Below, one piece after another: positions 8,862 through 16,955 of a DNA stretch of 64,000 nucleotides (its first letter is position 1; each line of letters opens with the position of its first letter). The stretch spans positions 1-64,000 of the forward strand of contig JAFEBA010000022.1 in assembly GCA_018266105.1 (NCBI GenBank). The letters run 5' to 3'. Position numbers and translations under genes: made by a program. This DNA is from a bacterium. GTDB lineage: Bacteria > Vulcanimicrobiota > Xenobia > Xenobiales > JADMJV01. The notes under the pieces were generated by a model. It was not told the DNA's origin, did no database searches, and saw only the letters and a list, made by a program, of their open reading frames with translations.

Positions 8862-11089
8862 ATCAGCGCCGGGTCGCGGCCCAACCCCCTGATAACGAGT
8901 CCAGTTCTTATCAACTGAGTGGCCCGGAGAGCACCGCGGCCGGGCTGCCCGCAGTGGTGTCCAGTCTGCGTCACGCCATCGGCCAGGCCGGGCCCAAGAA
9001 GGCCCTGACCCTGCTGCGCACCCTGAATCAGAAGGGTGGAGTCGACTGCATGAGTTGCGCCTGGCCCGACCCGGAGCATCGATCCATTGCCGAGTTTTGC
9101 GAGAATGGCGCCAAGGCCGTTGCCGATGAAGGAACCCTCAAGCGAGCTCACCCCGAACAGTATACGGTTGAGGAATTGAGCGCCCAGTCCGACTACTGGC
9201 TGAACCAGCAGGGCCGTCTGGTCCAACCTCTGGTCTTGCTCGCCGGTTCTTCGCGCTACCAGCCGATTAGCTGGGAAGAGGCGATCTCAAAAATTGCTAA
9301 TCATTTGAAAAGCTGCCATCCGGATCGCAATATTTTCTACACCAGCGGCCGCACCAGCAACGAGGCGGCCTTTCTCTATCAATTGATGGCCCGCCGGCAC
9401 GGCACCAACAACCTGCCGGACTGCGCCAATCTGTGCCACGAGTCCTCAGGGGTGGGCTTGAACTCGACCCTGGGCGTGTCCAAGGGGACGGTCACGCTCT
9501 ACGACTTCTACCAGGCCGAGGTGATCGTGGTGGTGGGCCAAAACCCAGGCACCAATCACCCCAGGATGCTCTCAGCCCTGCAGCGCGCCAAGCAGAACGG
9601 GGCCAGAATCGTATCCATCAATCCTCTGCCCGAGGCCGGATTGAGCCGCTTTAAGAACCCTCAGGACTTTATGAACCCGCTCAAGGCCTTGAGCAAGTCC
9701 ACTCTCATGGCGGATCTGCATCTACCGGTGGCCATCAACGGCGACGTAGCTCTCTTTCAGTGGATTTGCCGACGGTTGATCGAGGAGAATAAACAGGAGA
9801 ACGCCTTTATCGAAGCCTACACGGCCGGCTACGCGGCCTTTCGCCACGCCGTGAAGGATGCCACTCTGGAGGGGACGGGCCTCTGCGAGCGCCAGGTGCA
9901 GCCGCTTGTGGAATGGCTGTCGCAGACGCGTCGAATTGTGTTTTGTTGGGCCATGGGCCTGACCCAGCACGTGAATGCGGTCGACAACATCAAGGCCATC
10001 GTCAACACCTGCTTGCTTCGGGGAGCCATCGGTCACCCGGGCGCGGGAGTCTGCCCGGTCCGCGGCCACAGCAATGTCCAGGGGGACCGCACCATGGGTA
10101 TTACTACCTATCCAAAGCAGGCTTTCCTGGACCGACTGGGTCAGCACTTTAAGTTTCATCCACCTCAGAAACCAGGGCTGGACGTGGTCAAGAGCATTCA
10201 GGCCATGCTGGAGGGCAAGGTCGACAATTTGATCTGCCTGGGTGGCAATTTCCTCTCGGCCTGTCCGGATACTGAATTGACGGCACAGGCCTTGAAGAAT
10301 ACCAGACTGACCGTGCAGATTTCGACCAAGCTCAACCGCTCGCACCTGGTGACGGGCGAGGAAGCTCTGATTCTGCCCTGTTTGGGACGCACCGAAGAAG
10401 ACGGTCATCAGTTCGTGACGGTGGAAGACTCCATGAGCGTGGTTCATCGCAGTCAGGGCAAGCAGGTGCCGGCCAGTCCCCAATTGAGGTCAGAAGTGGC
10501 GATTGTCTGCGATCTGGCCAGCCAGTTGGTGGACACCGACTGGTCGCTCTATAAGCGCAGCTACGATAAGATTCGCAGCGAAATTGAAGCCGTCGTGCCG
10601 GGGTTTTCCGACTACAATCGGCGAGTGCGCCACCCTTCCGGTTTCGCCTTACCGATTTTGCCTCGCCAGGGGGTCTTTCCCACGCCCGATGGCAAGGCGC
10701 ACTTTACGCCTCTGACCTGCCCGGATTTGCGATTGCCCGAGGGGCACTTCTACATGATGACCATCCGCTCGCACGACCAGTTCAATACCACGGTTTACGG
10801 CAACGACGACCGTTATCGAGGCATTCATAACAAGCGTCGGGTCATCCTGATGAATCCAGAGGACGCATCTTTACTCCGGCTGCGCACGGGAGATGTGGTG
10901 GATCTTTTGTGTGAGCACCGGCGGGCCGACAATTTCACGGTGGTCACATACCCGATCCCGCCCGGTTGCACGGCCACCTACTTTCCCGAGGCCAATGCCC
11001 TGGTGCCGCTTGAAAAGACGGCCCACGGCAGCAATACGCCCGCCTACAAGTCAGTTGTCATTCGCCTCGAGGCGCGCAAGCAGGGCTAA
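8858..11089 (+). CDS. YdeP/FdhF-like molybdopterin-dependent oxidoreductase
   Basis: Large alpha-subunit-type molybdopterin oxidoreductase of 743 residues. The diagnostic YdeP-type N-terminus is present (GGVDCMSCAWPDPEHR, then AEFCENGAKAVADE). Further blocks are YQPISWEEAISKIANHL, the cofactor region NIFYTSGRTSNEAAFLYQ, VVVGQNPGTNHPRMLSAL, and a C-terminal molydopterin-dinucleotide-binding domain (NDDRYRGIHNKRRVILMNP). The electron donor and substrate of this family are not established; E. coli YdeP is linked to acid resistance. The only nearby start is TTG, overlapping the previous stop (TTGA) with GGAG nine bases upstream. It overlaps the convergent zinc-ribbon gene by 39 bases. No FdhD or cofactor gene is present here. 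Confidence 0.9.
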   Translation: MNQRRVAAQPPDNESSSYQLSGPESTAAGLPAVVSSLRHAIGQAGPKKALTLLRTLNQKGGVDCMSCAWPDPEHRSIAEFCENGAKAVADEGTLKRAHPEQYTVEELSAQSDYWLNQQGRLVQPLVLLAGSSRYQPISWEEAISKIANHLKSCHPDRNIFYTSGRTSNEAAFLYQLMARRHGTNNLPDCANLCHESSGVGLNSTLGVSKGTVTLYDFYQAEVIVVVGQNPGTNHPRMLSALQRAKQNGARIVSINPLPEAGLSRFKNPQDFMNPLKALSKSTLMADLHLPVAINGDVALFQWICRRLIEENKQENAFIEAYTAGYAAFRHAVKDATLEGTGLCERQVQPLVEWLSQTRRIVFCWAMGLTQHVNAVDNIKAIVNTCLLRGAIGHPGAGVCPVRGHSNVQGDRTMGITTYPKQAFLDRLGQHFKFHPPQKPGLDVVKSIQAMLEGKVDNLICLGGNFLSACPDTELTAQALKNTRLTVQISTKLNRSHLVTGEEALILPCLGRTEEDGHQFVTVEDSMSVVHRSQGKQVPASPQLRSEVAIVCDLASQLVDTDWSLYKRSYDKIRSEIEAVVPGFSDYNRRVRHPSGFALPILPRQGVFPTPDGKAHFTPLTCPDLRLPEGHFYMMTIRSHDQFNTTVYGNDDRYRGIHNKRRVILMNPEDASLLRLRTGDVVDLLCEHRRADNFTVVTYPIPPGCTATYFPEANALVPLEKTAHGSNTPAYKSVVIRLEARKQG

Positions 11090-11830
11090 GAGGTCGTCTG
11101 AGGCGGACAGAAATTTGTCCAGGCCGGATGCCACGTGCCCTTCGCCGCAACGCATCTCGTCCAGGGCTTCCAGGCTGCGTTCCAGGGCTTCCACGGTTTC
11201 TTCATGGAAGGGCCCGCTATAGTTCTCCTGGTGGCCCACCAGACGCTCTTCGATCTCGTCCATGAGGACATAGAGTTCCTCAAAACTCAGTTCGGCTTCC
11301 ACGGCTCGCACCAACTTGAGGGCGTTTTCGGTCATGGGCCGGTTCTTTTGAGTCAGGCCTTCATCCTGAACGACCGACAGGGTGCTTCCGGTTTGGGCTT
11401 CGGCCAGATGCCGGTTGCAGTGGCTGCAACGCTCGCTGCCCCGCTCGTTGACGGTGTTGCAAAAGGGGCAGTTGACCCGCGATTGCGCTTCCACCCGCTC
11501 CATCAGCTTGAGGTGGGCGGCCATGAGAAAGTTGTTGGCTCTTTGGGCCATGGCCAGGCCACCAACCATGTCGCCTTCAAAGCACTTGGCCACCGCCTCC
11601 AGTTGTTGCTCAAAACCCTCGAAAATTGCCGAGAAGATGGGGTCGTCCCAGGAAGAATGCCCGTGAAAGACCTGACCCTCCAGGCGGTTCAACTCGAACT
11701 GGACTCGGTCCGAGTAGGCCTGCAGGGTCAACTCTAGATCTTCTTGAGAGGCCTGACCCGCCTGAACCGCCTGCCAGCAGTTGCGTAGAGCGGCCAGGGC
11801 CGGCGAATCGTGGTCTGTGTGTGTTGCCAA
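11051..11830 (-). CDS. Zinc-ribbon helical protein
   Basis: The 259-residue soluble protein is predicted almost entirely helical apart from a central four-cysteine zinc ribbon (about 120-140, CPFCNTVNERGSERCSHC). The flanking helical regions (FELNRLEGQVFHGHSSWDDP before, ALKLVRAVEAELSFEELYVL after) resemble nothing I can name. No signal peptide is seen, so it is probably cytosolic. It is convergent with, and slightly overlaps, the oxidoreductase gene. The EF-hand gene ends only 30 bases after its start side, so this gene may share a leftward transcript with that gene. No function is assigned. Confidence 0.72.
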   Translation of the reverse strand: MATHTDHDSPALAALRNCWQAVQAGQASQEDLELTLQAYSDRVQFELNRLEGQVFHGHSSWDDPIFSAIFEGFEQQLEAVAKCFEGDMVGGLAMAQRANNFLMAAHLKLMERVEAQSRVNCPFCNTVNERGSERCSHCNRHLAEAQTGSTLSVVQDEGLTQKNRPMTENALKLVRAVEAELSFEELYVLMDEIEERLVGHQENYSGPFHEETVEALERSLEALDEMRCGEGHVASGLDKFLSASDDLLALLARLEANDN

Positions 11831-11860
11831 CGGCTCCCCTTTGTGCCAGCGTCAGGTCGA

Positions 11861-12352
11861 CTAGTAGCCGAACCACCCACCGCTTGCGTAGCCACCGCCA
11901 CCGAAGACGTTGCCGGCCTGGTAGTTCCAGGCATTGGCGCCGCTGTAGACATTGCCACCGACATTGCTGTTGGTGTAGCCCCAGATGTTGGCCTGGGTGT
12001 TGCCCTGGTAGTAGTTGCCCCAGACGTCGTTGGCATAGCGGTTGTTGTTGTAGTTTCCGAAGATGTCTGCGTAGGTGGAGCTGCCCCGGCTGGTGCCGTT
12101 GGTGTCGAAGCCCCAGTAGTTGTTCTGGCTGGAGACGCCGTTGGAGAAACCATTGTAGCCGTCGAGGTAGGCGCCACGGCCGGTGTTGAAGCCGACTTCG
12201 CCGGCGCTGTAACCGCCGCCCCAGCCGTTGCCGTAGCCTTGATACTGGCGCACGCCCAGGCCGAAGTCCAGCTTGCCGTCACCGTTAGTGTCGCCAAGTT
12301 GCAGGTTCAGTCCTTGACCATATTGGGTGGGCAGAAAGATGTTCAACGCCAT
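11861..12352 (-). CDS. Gly/Asn/Tyr-rich protein with one EF-hand/dockerin-type calcium loop
   Basis: The 163-residue protein is of very unusual composition. After a short start (MALNIFLPTQYGQGLNLQL) comes a canonical calcium loop DTNGDGKLDFG. The remaining 130 residues are low complexity, dominated by G, N, Y, S and W (for example FGNYNNNRYANDVWGNYYQG), ending in GGGGYASGGWFGY. There is no classical signal peptide. The ATG has GGAG nine to ten bases upstream. Such sequences are typical of extracellular, adhesive or phase-separating proteins, but that is inference from composition. It lies just downstream of the AAA/TPR operon on the same strand. Confidence 0.7.
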   Translation of the reverse strand: MALNIFLPTQYGQGLNLQLGDTNGDGKLDFGLGVRQYQGYGNGWGGGYSAGEVGFNTGRGAYLDGYNGFSNGVSSQNNYWGFDTNGTSRGSSTYADIFGNYNNNRYANDVWGNYYQGNTQANIWGYTNSNVGGNVYSGANAWNYQAGNVFGGGGYASGGWFGY

Positions 12353-12423
12353 TGTTTTGCTCCTCTGACTACTTATCTGTATCCTCTGACTCGCCTATTA
12401 TGGCACACCATCCTGAAAAAAAT

Positions 12424-13719
12424 CTAACCGTCCGACTGCACCTTTTCGATCTGGCTGGCCACGATCTGGTTGGCCATCAGCAGCAAGAAGTAGAAGCGAA
12501 TGCAGTCCACCCCCGATCCACCGGTCAGCGGGCTGTCGTAGAAGCCCCAGATGGCCAGGTTGCCCAGCACGAACAGAGTCAGGGCGAAGCCAGCCATCAG
12601 CTTGCGCGGCCAGCCGGCCGAGCAGGAATACATGTTGGTCAGCGGGATCACCATGGTAAAGTAGATCAGACAGGCCACCAGTTGCCAGACGCGACCGTCC
12701 AGCTTGTAGAGCCCCCAGGTGCTCAATCCCACCAGCATCGAGCTGGCCACGAAGTTGCTTTCCATGATCTCGTCGGCGCGCAAGATTTTGCGGCCGTATT
12801 TGCTGAAGCGCAGCAGCGAGTTGCCCAGGGGCCGGGCCACGAAACTGAGGTAACTGAAGATCGACCAGATCCAGAGCAGGCCCGCGATAAGCGGACGCAA
12901 GGCGGGGTGACGTTTGGCCATTTCGCGCAGGAATTTCTCAGTGAAGTGCTCGGCCATGACCATTAACCAGCGGATGTTGTTGGGCAGACTGGAGAGCCAG
13001 AGCAGATAGCGGATGATCAGGCCGTAGAAGGGATACTGCATGCGCAAGGCATCCAGAAATCCATCTCGGGCCAGCTCGTTTTCCGGGTCATTGCGCAGAG
13101 CCGAACTGAAGGCTTCCAGGGCCTCTTCGCGGCGCCCCTGGCGCAAGGCTGCATAACCCATGAAGGCCATTGCGTCGGAATCTTCGGGCTTGTCGGCCAG
13201 CATTTCCACCAGCAGTGCTCGGGCCTCATCGGCTCGACCCATGTTGATCAAAGCCCAGCTGCGCGCATGCAGACAGTTTTCATCGCGCGGATTGAAGGTC
13301 AGGCCCTGAGCGGTGAGGTCGATGGCTTCCTGCCATTTTTTCTGGTCGCAGGAGATGAAGGCCGACAGCCCCAGGATGTCGGAGCGGCCGGGATCGATGC
13401 GCAGGGCCTCGCGGATGGCGGTGCGGGCCTCGGCCACCATTCGTCGCATACGAAACACCTGGGCCAGGGCGGTGTGGGCGAAAACGCTATCTGGGTCCAG
13501 CTTAATGGCTTGCTGGACCACTTCGGTGGCCGCTTTCTTGCGACCCTGACGCAGCAGGCACAGACCCAGGTAGGCCATGCATAGGGCGTCATCCGGGAAT
13601 TCTTTCATGTGCTCGGCAAACTGGCCTTGAGCTTCCTTGTAATGCTGGGCCTGGTAGAGCATGACTCCCCGTCGGAAAGCTGAGGATTCGCCTCCCAGAT
13701 CTCCCTCGACTTCTTTCAT
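12424..13719 (-). CDS. TPR protein with C-terminal multi-span membrane domain
   Basis: The 431-residue protein has about five to six TPR units in residues 10-205 (for example EALRIDPGRSDILGLSAF and GRREEALEAFSSALRNDP). About six hydrophobic segments follow (LIAGLLWIWSIFSYLSFVA, VWQLVACLIYFTMVIPLT, LMAGFALTLFVLGNLAIWGF and others). The TPR part should face the cytosol and bind a protein partner. The ATG overlaps the stop of the AAA+ ATPase by ATGA, so the two are almost certainly co-translated. I infer that it anchors the ATPase, or its substrates, at the membrane. Last gene of the SET/AAA/TPR operon. Confidence 0.85.
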   Translation of the reverse strand: MKEVEGDLGGESSAFRRGVMLYQAQHYKEAQGQFAEHMKEFPDDALCMAYLGLCLLRQGRKKAATEVVQQAIKLDPDSVFAHTALAQVFRMRRMVAEARTAIREALRIDPGRSDILGLSAFISCDQKKWQEAIDLTAQGLTFNPRDENCLHARSWALINMGRADEARALLVEMLADKPEDSDAMAFMGYAALRQGRREEALEAFSSALRNDPENELARDGFLDALRMQYPFYGLIIRYLLWLSSLPNNIRWLMVMAEHFTEKFLREMAKRHPALRPLIAGLLWIWSIFSYLSFVARPLGNSLLRFSKYGRKILRADEIMESNFVASSMLVGLSTWGLYKLDGRVWQLVACLIYFTMVIPLTNMYSCSAGWPRKLMAGFALTLFVLGNLAIWGFYDSPLTGGSGVDCIRFYFLLLMANQIVASQIEKVQSDG

Positions 13720-14942
13720 CGAATCCTCGCCTTCTCCAGGTACTGGTCCAGGTCGTCATACATGCCGTCCTGGTTCGCAAAATTGACGTAGTTCTTAGCC
13801 CGGCGCAGCCACTCCATGGTGGAAGCTCGCGTCTCTTTCAGGGCGGACTGAAAGTCATTGTTGTTGATATCGCGCATGTTTCCGGTCTGGAGAGCCTCGG
13901 ACAAGGCGCGCTCGGTCGCCAGTTCCACCACGTGGGCCAGGTCGGCCCCGGAGAAGTGCTCCGTTTTGGAAGCGATGTCAGCCAGCCGCACCGTGCCGTC
14001 CAACTTGCGCCCCTTGCAGTGAATTCCCAGCACCTGCTCCCGGGCCGGACGGTCGGGCGGCGGCACGAACAGGACCTTGTCGAAGCGTCCCGGGCGGCGC
14101 AGGGCCGAATCCACATTCCAGGGCATGTTGGTGGCGCCCAGGATCATGACTTTGTCGTTCTTATTGACCATGCCGTCCATCTCCACCAGGAACTGGGAGA
14201 CAATGGCCCGGGTGGAGTGGGATTGCATGTCGCTGCGCTTGCCACCCAGGGCGTCTACTTCATCAATGAAGATGACGGAAGGGGCGTTGTTACGGGCGGT
14301 GGCGAACAGATTGGCAAGCTGCTTCTCGCTTTCTCCCAGCCACATGCTGAGCACTTCGTTCAGCGACAGAATATAGAAATTGGCCCCCAGTTCGCCGGCC
14401 GTGGCCCGAGCCAGGTGGGTTTTGCCGCAACCGGGCGGGCCATAAAGCAACAGGCCGCCGCCGATTTTCTTGCCGTAAGCGGCGTAAATCTCGGGCTTCT
14501 GCAACGGATACAGGATAGACAAGCGGATTTTCTCTTTGAGAGCGTCCATGCCACCGATATCCGCGAAGGTGATGCGCTGGCGATTGTCGTTCTCGAATTC
14601 TTCCTTGGCTTCATCGACCTGATTGCCGGTCACGACCACCCGAGCGACCTGCCCGTTCAACTGGGATTCCAGCTTGGGGTCGGCCAGGGTGTGGTCGAGT
14701 TTGACGGCGTCCTGGTAGAGGGCCCGAGCCGCGTCCAGGGCACCGGCCGAAAGCGACAGATAGGCTGCCGAGAGTTGAACCATGCCCTTGTTGGCTCCGA
14801 TTTTCAAGGGAGCGGATTGCTCCACAGCCTCTTCAAAGCGCTGAGCCTTGAGCAGTTCGCGCACCACCTGCACCCGCAGGGGCTCATTCTCGGGGCTGAC
14901 TTTTAAGGCCGTCAACAGGGCGGAAATCAGTTCATTACTCAC
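13716..14942 (-). CDS. AAA+ ATPase of the Cdc48/Vps4-like class with N-terminal helical repeats
   Basis: Residues 1-140 are TPR-like helical repeats (LLKAQRFEEAVEQSAPLKIG; LSLSAGALDAARALYQDAVK). One AAA domain follows: ITFADIGGMDALKEKI entry motif, Walker A GPPGCGKTHLA, pore-loop region MWLGESEKQLANLF, Walker B VIFIDEVDALGG, sensor ILGATNMPW, and arginine-finger segment RRPGRFDKVLF. This classical-clade architecture is typical of protein remodelling or unfolding ATPases acting as hexamers. I use the GTG whose first bases overlap the SET gene stop (GTGAGTAA); the frame continues further upstream but only as a shadow of the SET gene. The next gene starts within its stop codon. Substrates are unknown. 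Confidence 0.88.
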   Translation of the reverse strand: MSNELISALLTALKVSPENEPLRVQVVRELLKAQRFEEAVEQSAPLKIGANKGMVQLSAAYLSLSAGALDAARALYQDAVKLDHTLADPKLESQLNGQVARVVVTGNQVDEAKEEFENDNRQRITFADIGGMDALKEKIRLSILYPLQKPEIYAAYGKKIGGGLLLYGPPGCGKTHLARATAGELGANFYILSLNEVLSMWLGESEKQLANLFATARNNAPSVIFIDEVDALGGKRSDMQSHSTRAIVSQFLVEMDGMVNKNDKVMILGATNMPWNVDSALRRPGRFDKVLFVPPPDRPAREQVLGIHCKGRKLDGTVRLADIASKTEHFSGADLAHVVELATERALSEALQTGNMRDINNNDFQSALKETRASTMEWLRRAKNYVNFANQDGMYDDLDQYLEKARIR

Positions 14943-15408
14943 GGTCGCTGCCTTCCCCCCAGGCCGAAAAAGTCCCTTCGCCGCGCGGCTGAGGGATTTG
15001 CCCCCAAAACTCACGGGCCAGCATGTAGCCGCAGCAGACTCTTGCTTTGCAGCGGCAGGGAAAGCGCTCATAGTCGCTCAGGTCGAAGCCATAGTTGAAG
15101 CAGAGTTCCTCTCCGGGTGGGATGGTGCGCTCGGCGACCAGCCAGATGGTTTCCCGGTCAATTTCGGCACGGCAGTTGGGTTCGCAGCTATGATTGAGGT
15201 AGCGAGCCGTGTTCTCCAGGCTGGAACCGTCGATATCCCAGGCGTAGTTGAGACGAAAGATGTAGTTGTTCCCATTGGCTTTGCGGCGCTGGCTTTCAGC
15301 CTTGCTGATGCGCTCGCCCTGATAGGGGAGCACCCGGGTCCCGGCCGGGATGGTCTCGGTGGCAAACAGGCCCTGGCCGGCCCAGCCGGAGGGACCGACC
15401 CGGATCAA
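14935..15408 (-). CDS. SET-domain protein (putative protein lysine methyltransferase)
   Basis: The 157-residue protein is a minimal SET domain with a post-SET cysteine cluster. It shows SGWAGQGLFATETIPAGT at the N-terminus, the catalytic/S-adenosylmethionine motif YLNHSCEPNCRAEI, then ELCFNYGFDLSDYE with the conserved tyrosine, and a post-SET CRCKARVCCG that with the NHSC cysteine would bind zinc. By family, it transfers methyl from SAM to lysine side chains. The start is TTG, overlapping the previous stop (TTGA); no ATG fits. It sits between a small exported protein and the AAA+ ATPase, so a member of that operon or a ribosomal/DNA-binding protein is a plausible substrate (inference). Confidence 0.86.
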   Translation of the reverse strand: MIRVGPSGWAGQGLFATETIPAGTRVLPYQGERISKAESQRRKANGNNYIFRLNYAWDIDGSSLENTARYLNHSCEPNCRAEIDRETIWLVAERTIPPGEELCFNYGFDLSDYERFPCRCKARVCCGYMLAREFWGQIPQPRGEGTFSAWGEGSDRE

Positions 15409-15758
15409 CTATCTAATGTGGTGGTGATTTTCTCCACCACTCGTTTGCCAGCGCGGATGACCGTGAAGGTTCCGGCCTTCTGGTCAAGGACGTATTTTAC
15501 GTCCTTGCCCTCACCCACCAATTGGTCCTTGTTTGGCCTGGAAATGGTGTAGTAATGAGTGCCGCCACCCTCGACCACCAATCCGAAGAAGGGCTTATCC
15601 GAGCCTTTAAGGCGAAGCAGGGCTTCGCTGGCGGTGTGGCCGTGATCGGTTTGAATGGTGAAACCCTCCCGATGGTCCACTTTGAGGACCTGAGAGGCGG
15701 GAATTTCCTCCGCCGCCAGAGCGGAGCTGAGCAGTAAAAGCGGGATGATCCTATTCAT
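15405..15758 (-). CDS. Small exported protein, first gene of the SET/AAA/TPR operon
   Basis: The 117-residue protein has a clear signal peptide (MNRIIPLLLLSSALAAEE). The mature part is beta-rich (VLKVDHREGFTIQTDHG, then FGLVVEGGGTHYYTISRPN). No known domain is recognised. Its stop overlaps the TTG start of the SET gene, so an exported protein is translationally tied to cytosolic enzymes. This may be simple packing or may reflect an envelope-sensing role. Confidence 0.72.
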   Translation of the reverse strand: MNRIIPLLLLSSALAAEEIPASQVLKVDHREGFTIQTDHGHTASEALLRLKGSDKPFFGLVVEGGGTHYYTISRPNKDQLVGEGKDVKYVLDQKAGTFTVIRAGKRVVEKITTTLDS

Positions 15759-15764
15759 TCCTTC

Positions 15765-16250
15765 CTATTCCAGCCCTGGCCGGGGGCCTCCCTGCTGGTC
15801 ATAGAGCGTTCGATAGCTGCGCAGTCGCCCGCAGGCTTGGGCGAACTCGCGTTGAGTATATCGATTTAATTCTCGACCGGCCGCCAGGTCACGCAGGATA
15901 TCCAGGCTGGAGTGGAGGGCGTGATGAATCTGCTCCGCCATTTCGGCTAACATCAGTTGCATGAGTCGATTGAGCCCGAGAATGGCGTAGATGCCCTGGC
16001 TGGCTCGCTGGTAGACTCGCCGCTTGCCCTCGTGAATCCGCATGAGGTCGTCCAGTTCCCAAAGTTCCTGAACTGGACGTGGCTCACCTCGAAGCTGCCG
16101 CAGTTGCTGCAGGTGAAGCGCGGCCTTCTGGTGGTTAAGGCAGGCTTTCTCGAACTTCTGGCTCAACCTGACCACATCCTGAGCCATCAGCACTCGTTCC
16201 TGATGAATTCGCAGGCCAAAATCACGCAACCGCAGCCACTGTTCGATCAC
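15765..16250 (-). CDS. Uncharacterised helical protein
   Basis: About 161 residues, strongly helical and charged (FEKACLNHQKAALHLQQLRQ; MLAEMAEQIHHALHSSLDIL), with no signal peptide or recognised domain. The GTG start is a choice: the frame continues upstream through the neighbouring gene, where the residues are Arg/Gly-rich and clearly the shadow of that gene. The upstream gene stops 12 bases earlier, so they form an operon. It could be a coiled-coil partner of the membrane protein encoded upstream. Confidence 0.6.
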   Translation of the reverse strand: MIEQWLRLRDFGLRIHQERVLMAQDVVRLSQKFEKACLNHQKAALHLQQLRQLRGEPRPVQELWELDDLMRIHEGKRRVYQRASQGIYAILGLNRLMQLMLAEMAEQIHHALHSSLDILRDLAAGRELNRYTQREFAQACGRLRSYRTLYDQQGGPRPGLE

Positions 16251-16261
16251 TCTGGTTGAGT

Positions 16262-16858
16262 CTAGCCCCCGTAAGCCCTTTGCTGCACGCAAAAGCCGAA
16301 GCCGCCCAGGCTCCCCAGCGCCAGACCTAAGAGAGCGCCGGTGCCAGCGGGAAGCCCGGTCAGAGCGGCCGTGCACAGGCCGCTCACGGTTCCCAAGACT
16401 GCGCTGCCGGCCAGGGTCAGCTGACACTCCCGATGGCTGAAGATCTCGGCCGCCAGTTCCAGGCCCTGGGGTGGGCCGGGGCGCAAGCAGAAATCCTGGA
16501 TTTCCCCGCTCTTGAGGTCGCGAGCGTAGCTGGCGCGATAGTCAAAGAATTGAGGGTCGGTGGGGTGGTGCGAGCGCAGAGACACTTTTTCCAAGTCGCC
16601 CTGGCGCCGCACCCGAATGGTGATTTCGTTCGAGTAGAAGGGGTGCTCGTGGGCGTCCACCACCAGTCTGGCTTGAAGCGCGCCCTGGTCGTCAAAGTGG
16701 GCTTCGGCCTCAATCAGTCGGTCTTCGTCCAGGGAAGGGGTCCCGCTCAGGCTCACCTGGTTGGGGCGGTGGTCACGGTCTTCGGGGCTGCCGTCGGCCT
16801 GGCGCGCCTGGGCCAGCCAGGCGTTGACTCGAGCCGGCATTTGTTTCTGGACGTTCAT
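16262..16858 (-). CDS. Uncharacterised protein with C-terminal glycine-rich membrane segment
   Basis: The 198-residue protein has a soluble N-terminal part (about 1-145) rich in beta strands (ALQARLVVDAHEHPFYSNEI, ITIRVRRQGDLEKVSL). A glycine/alanine/leucine-rich hydrophobic stretch follows (about 148-190, VLGTVSGLCTAALTGLPAGT and LLGLALGSLGGFGFCV). Such Gly-rich hydrophobic hairpins occur in membrane-inserting proteins. Nothing more can be assigned. It is divergent from the STM4015 gene with under 100 bases between starts, which must hold any promoters for both directions. Confidence 0.65.
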   Translation of the reverse strand: MNVQKQMPARVNAWLAQARQADGSPEDRDHRPNQVSLSGTPSLDEDRLIEAEAHFDDQGALQARLVVDAHEHPFYSNEITIRVRRQGDLEKVSLRSHHPTDPQFFDYRASYARDLKSGEIQDFCLRPGPPQGLELAAEIFSHRECQLTLAGSAVLGTVSGLCTAALTGLPAGTGALLGLALGSLGGFGFCVQQRAYGG

Positions 16859-16955
16859 ATTGGCCGCACTCTAGTGAGAGCGTGTGACCGCTGCATTGCC
16901 GAAAGGTAAACATACCGAGGAGGGCTGGAGCGAAACCAGCACAAAGTTTCCGCCC

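Noticed and set aside
11626-12189. Long plus-strand frame rich in Cys, Arg and Ser
   Set aside because: It is antisense to the Gly/Asn/Tyr-rich and zinc-ribbon genes, and its Cys/Arg-rich composition is the complement of their Gly/Asn codons.
13932-14906. 324-residue plus-strand frame across the AAA ATPase gene
   Set aside because: Fully antisense to a gene with complete AAA+ motifs; the translated product shows no family similarity and reflects GC-rich codon bias.
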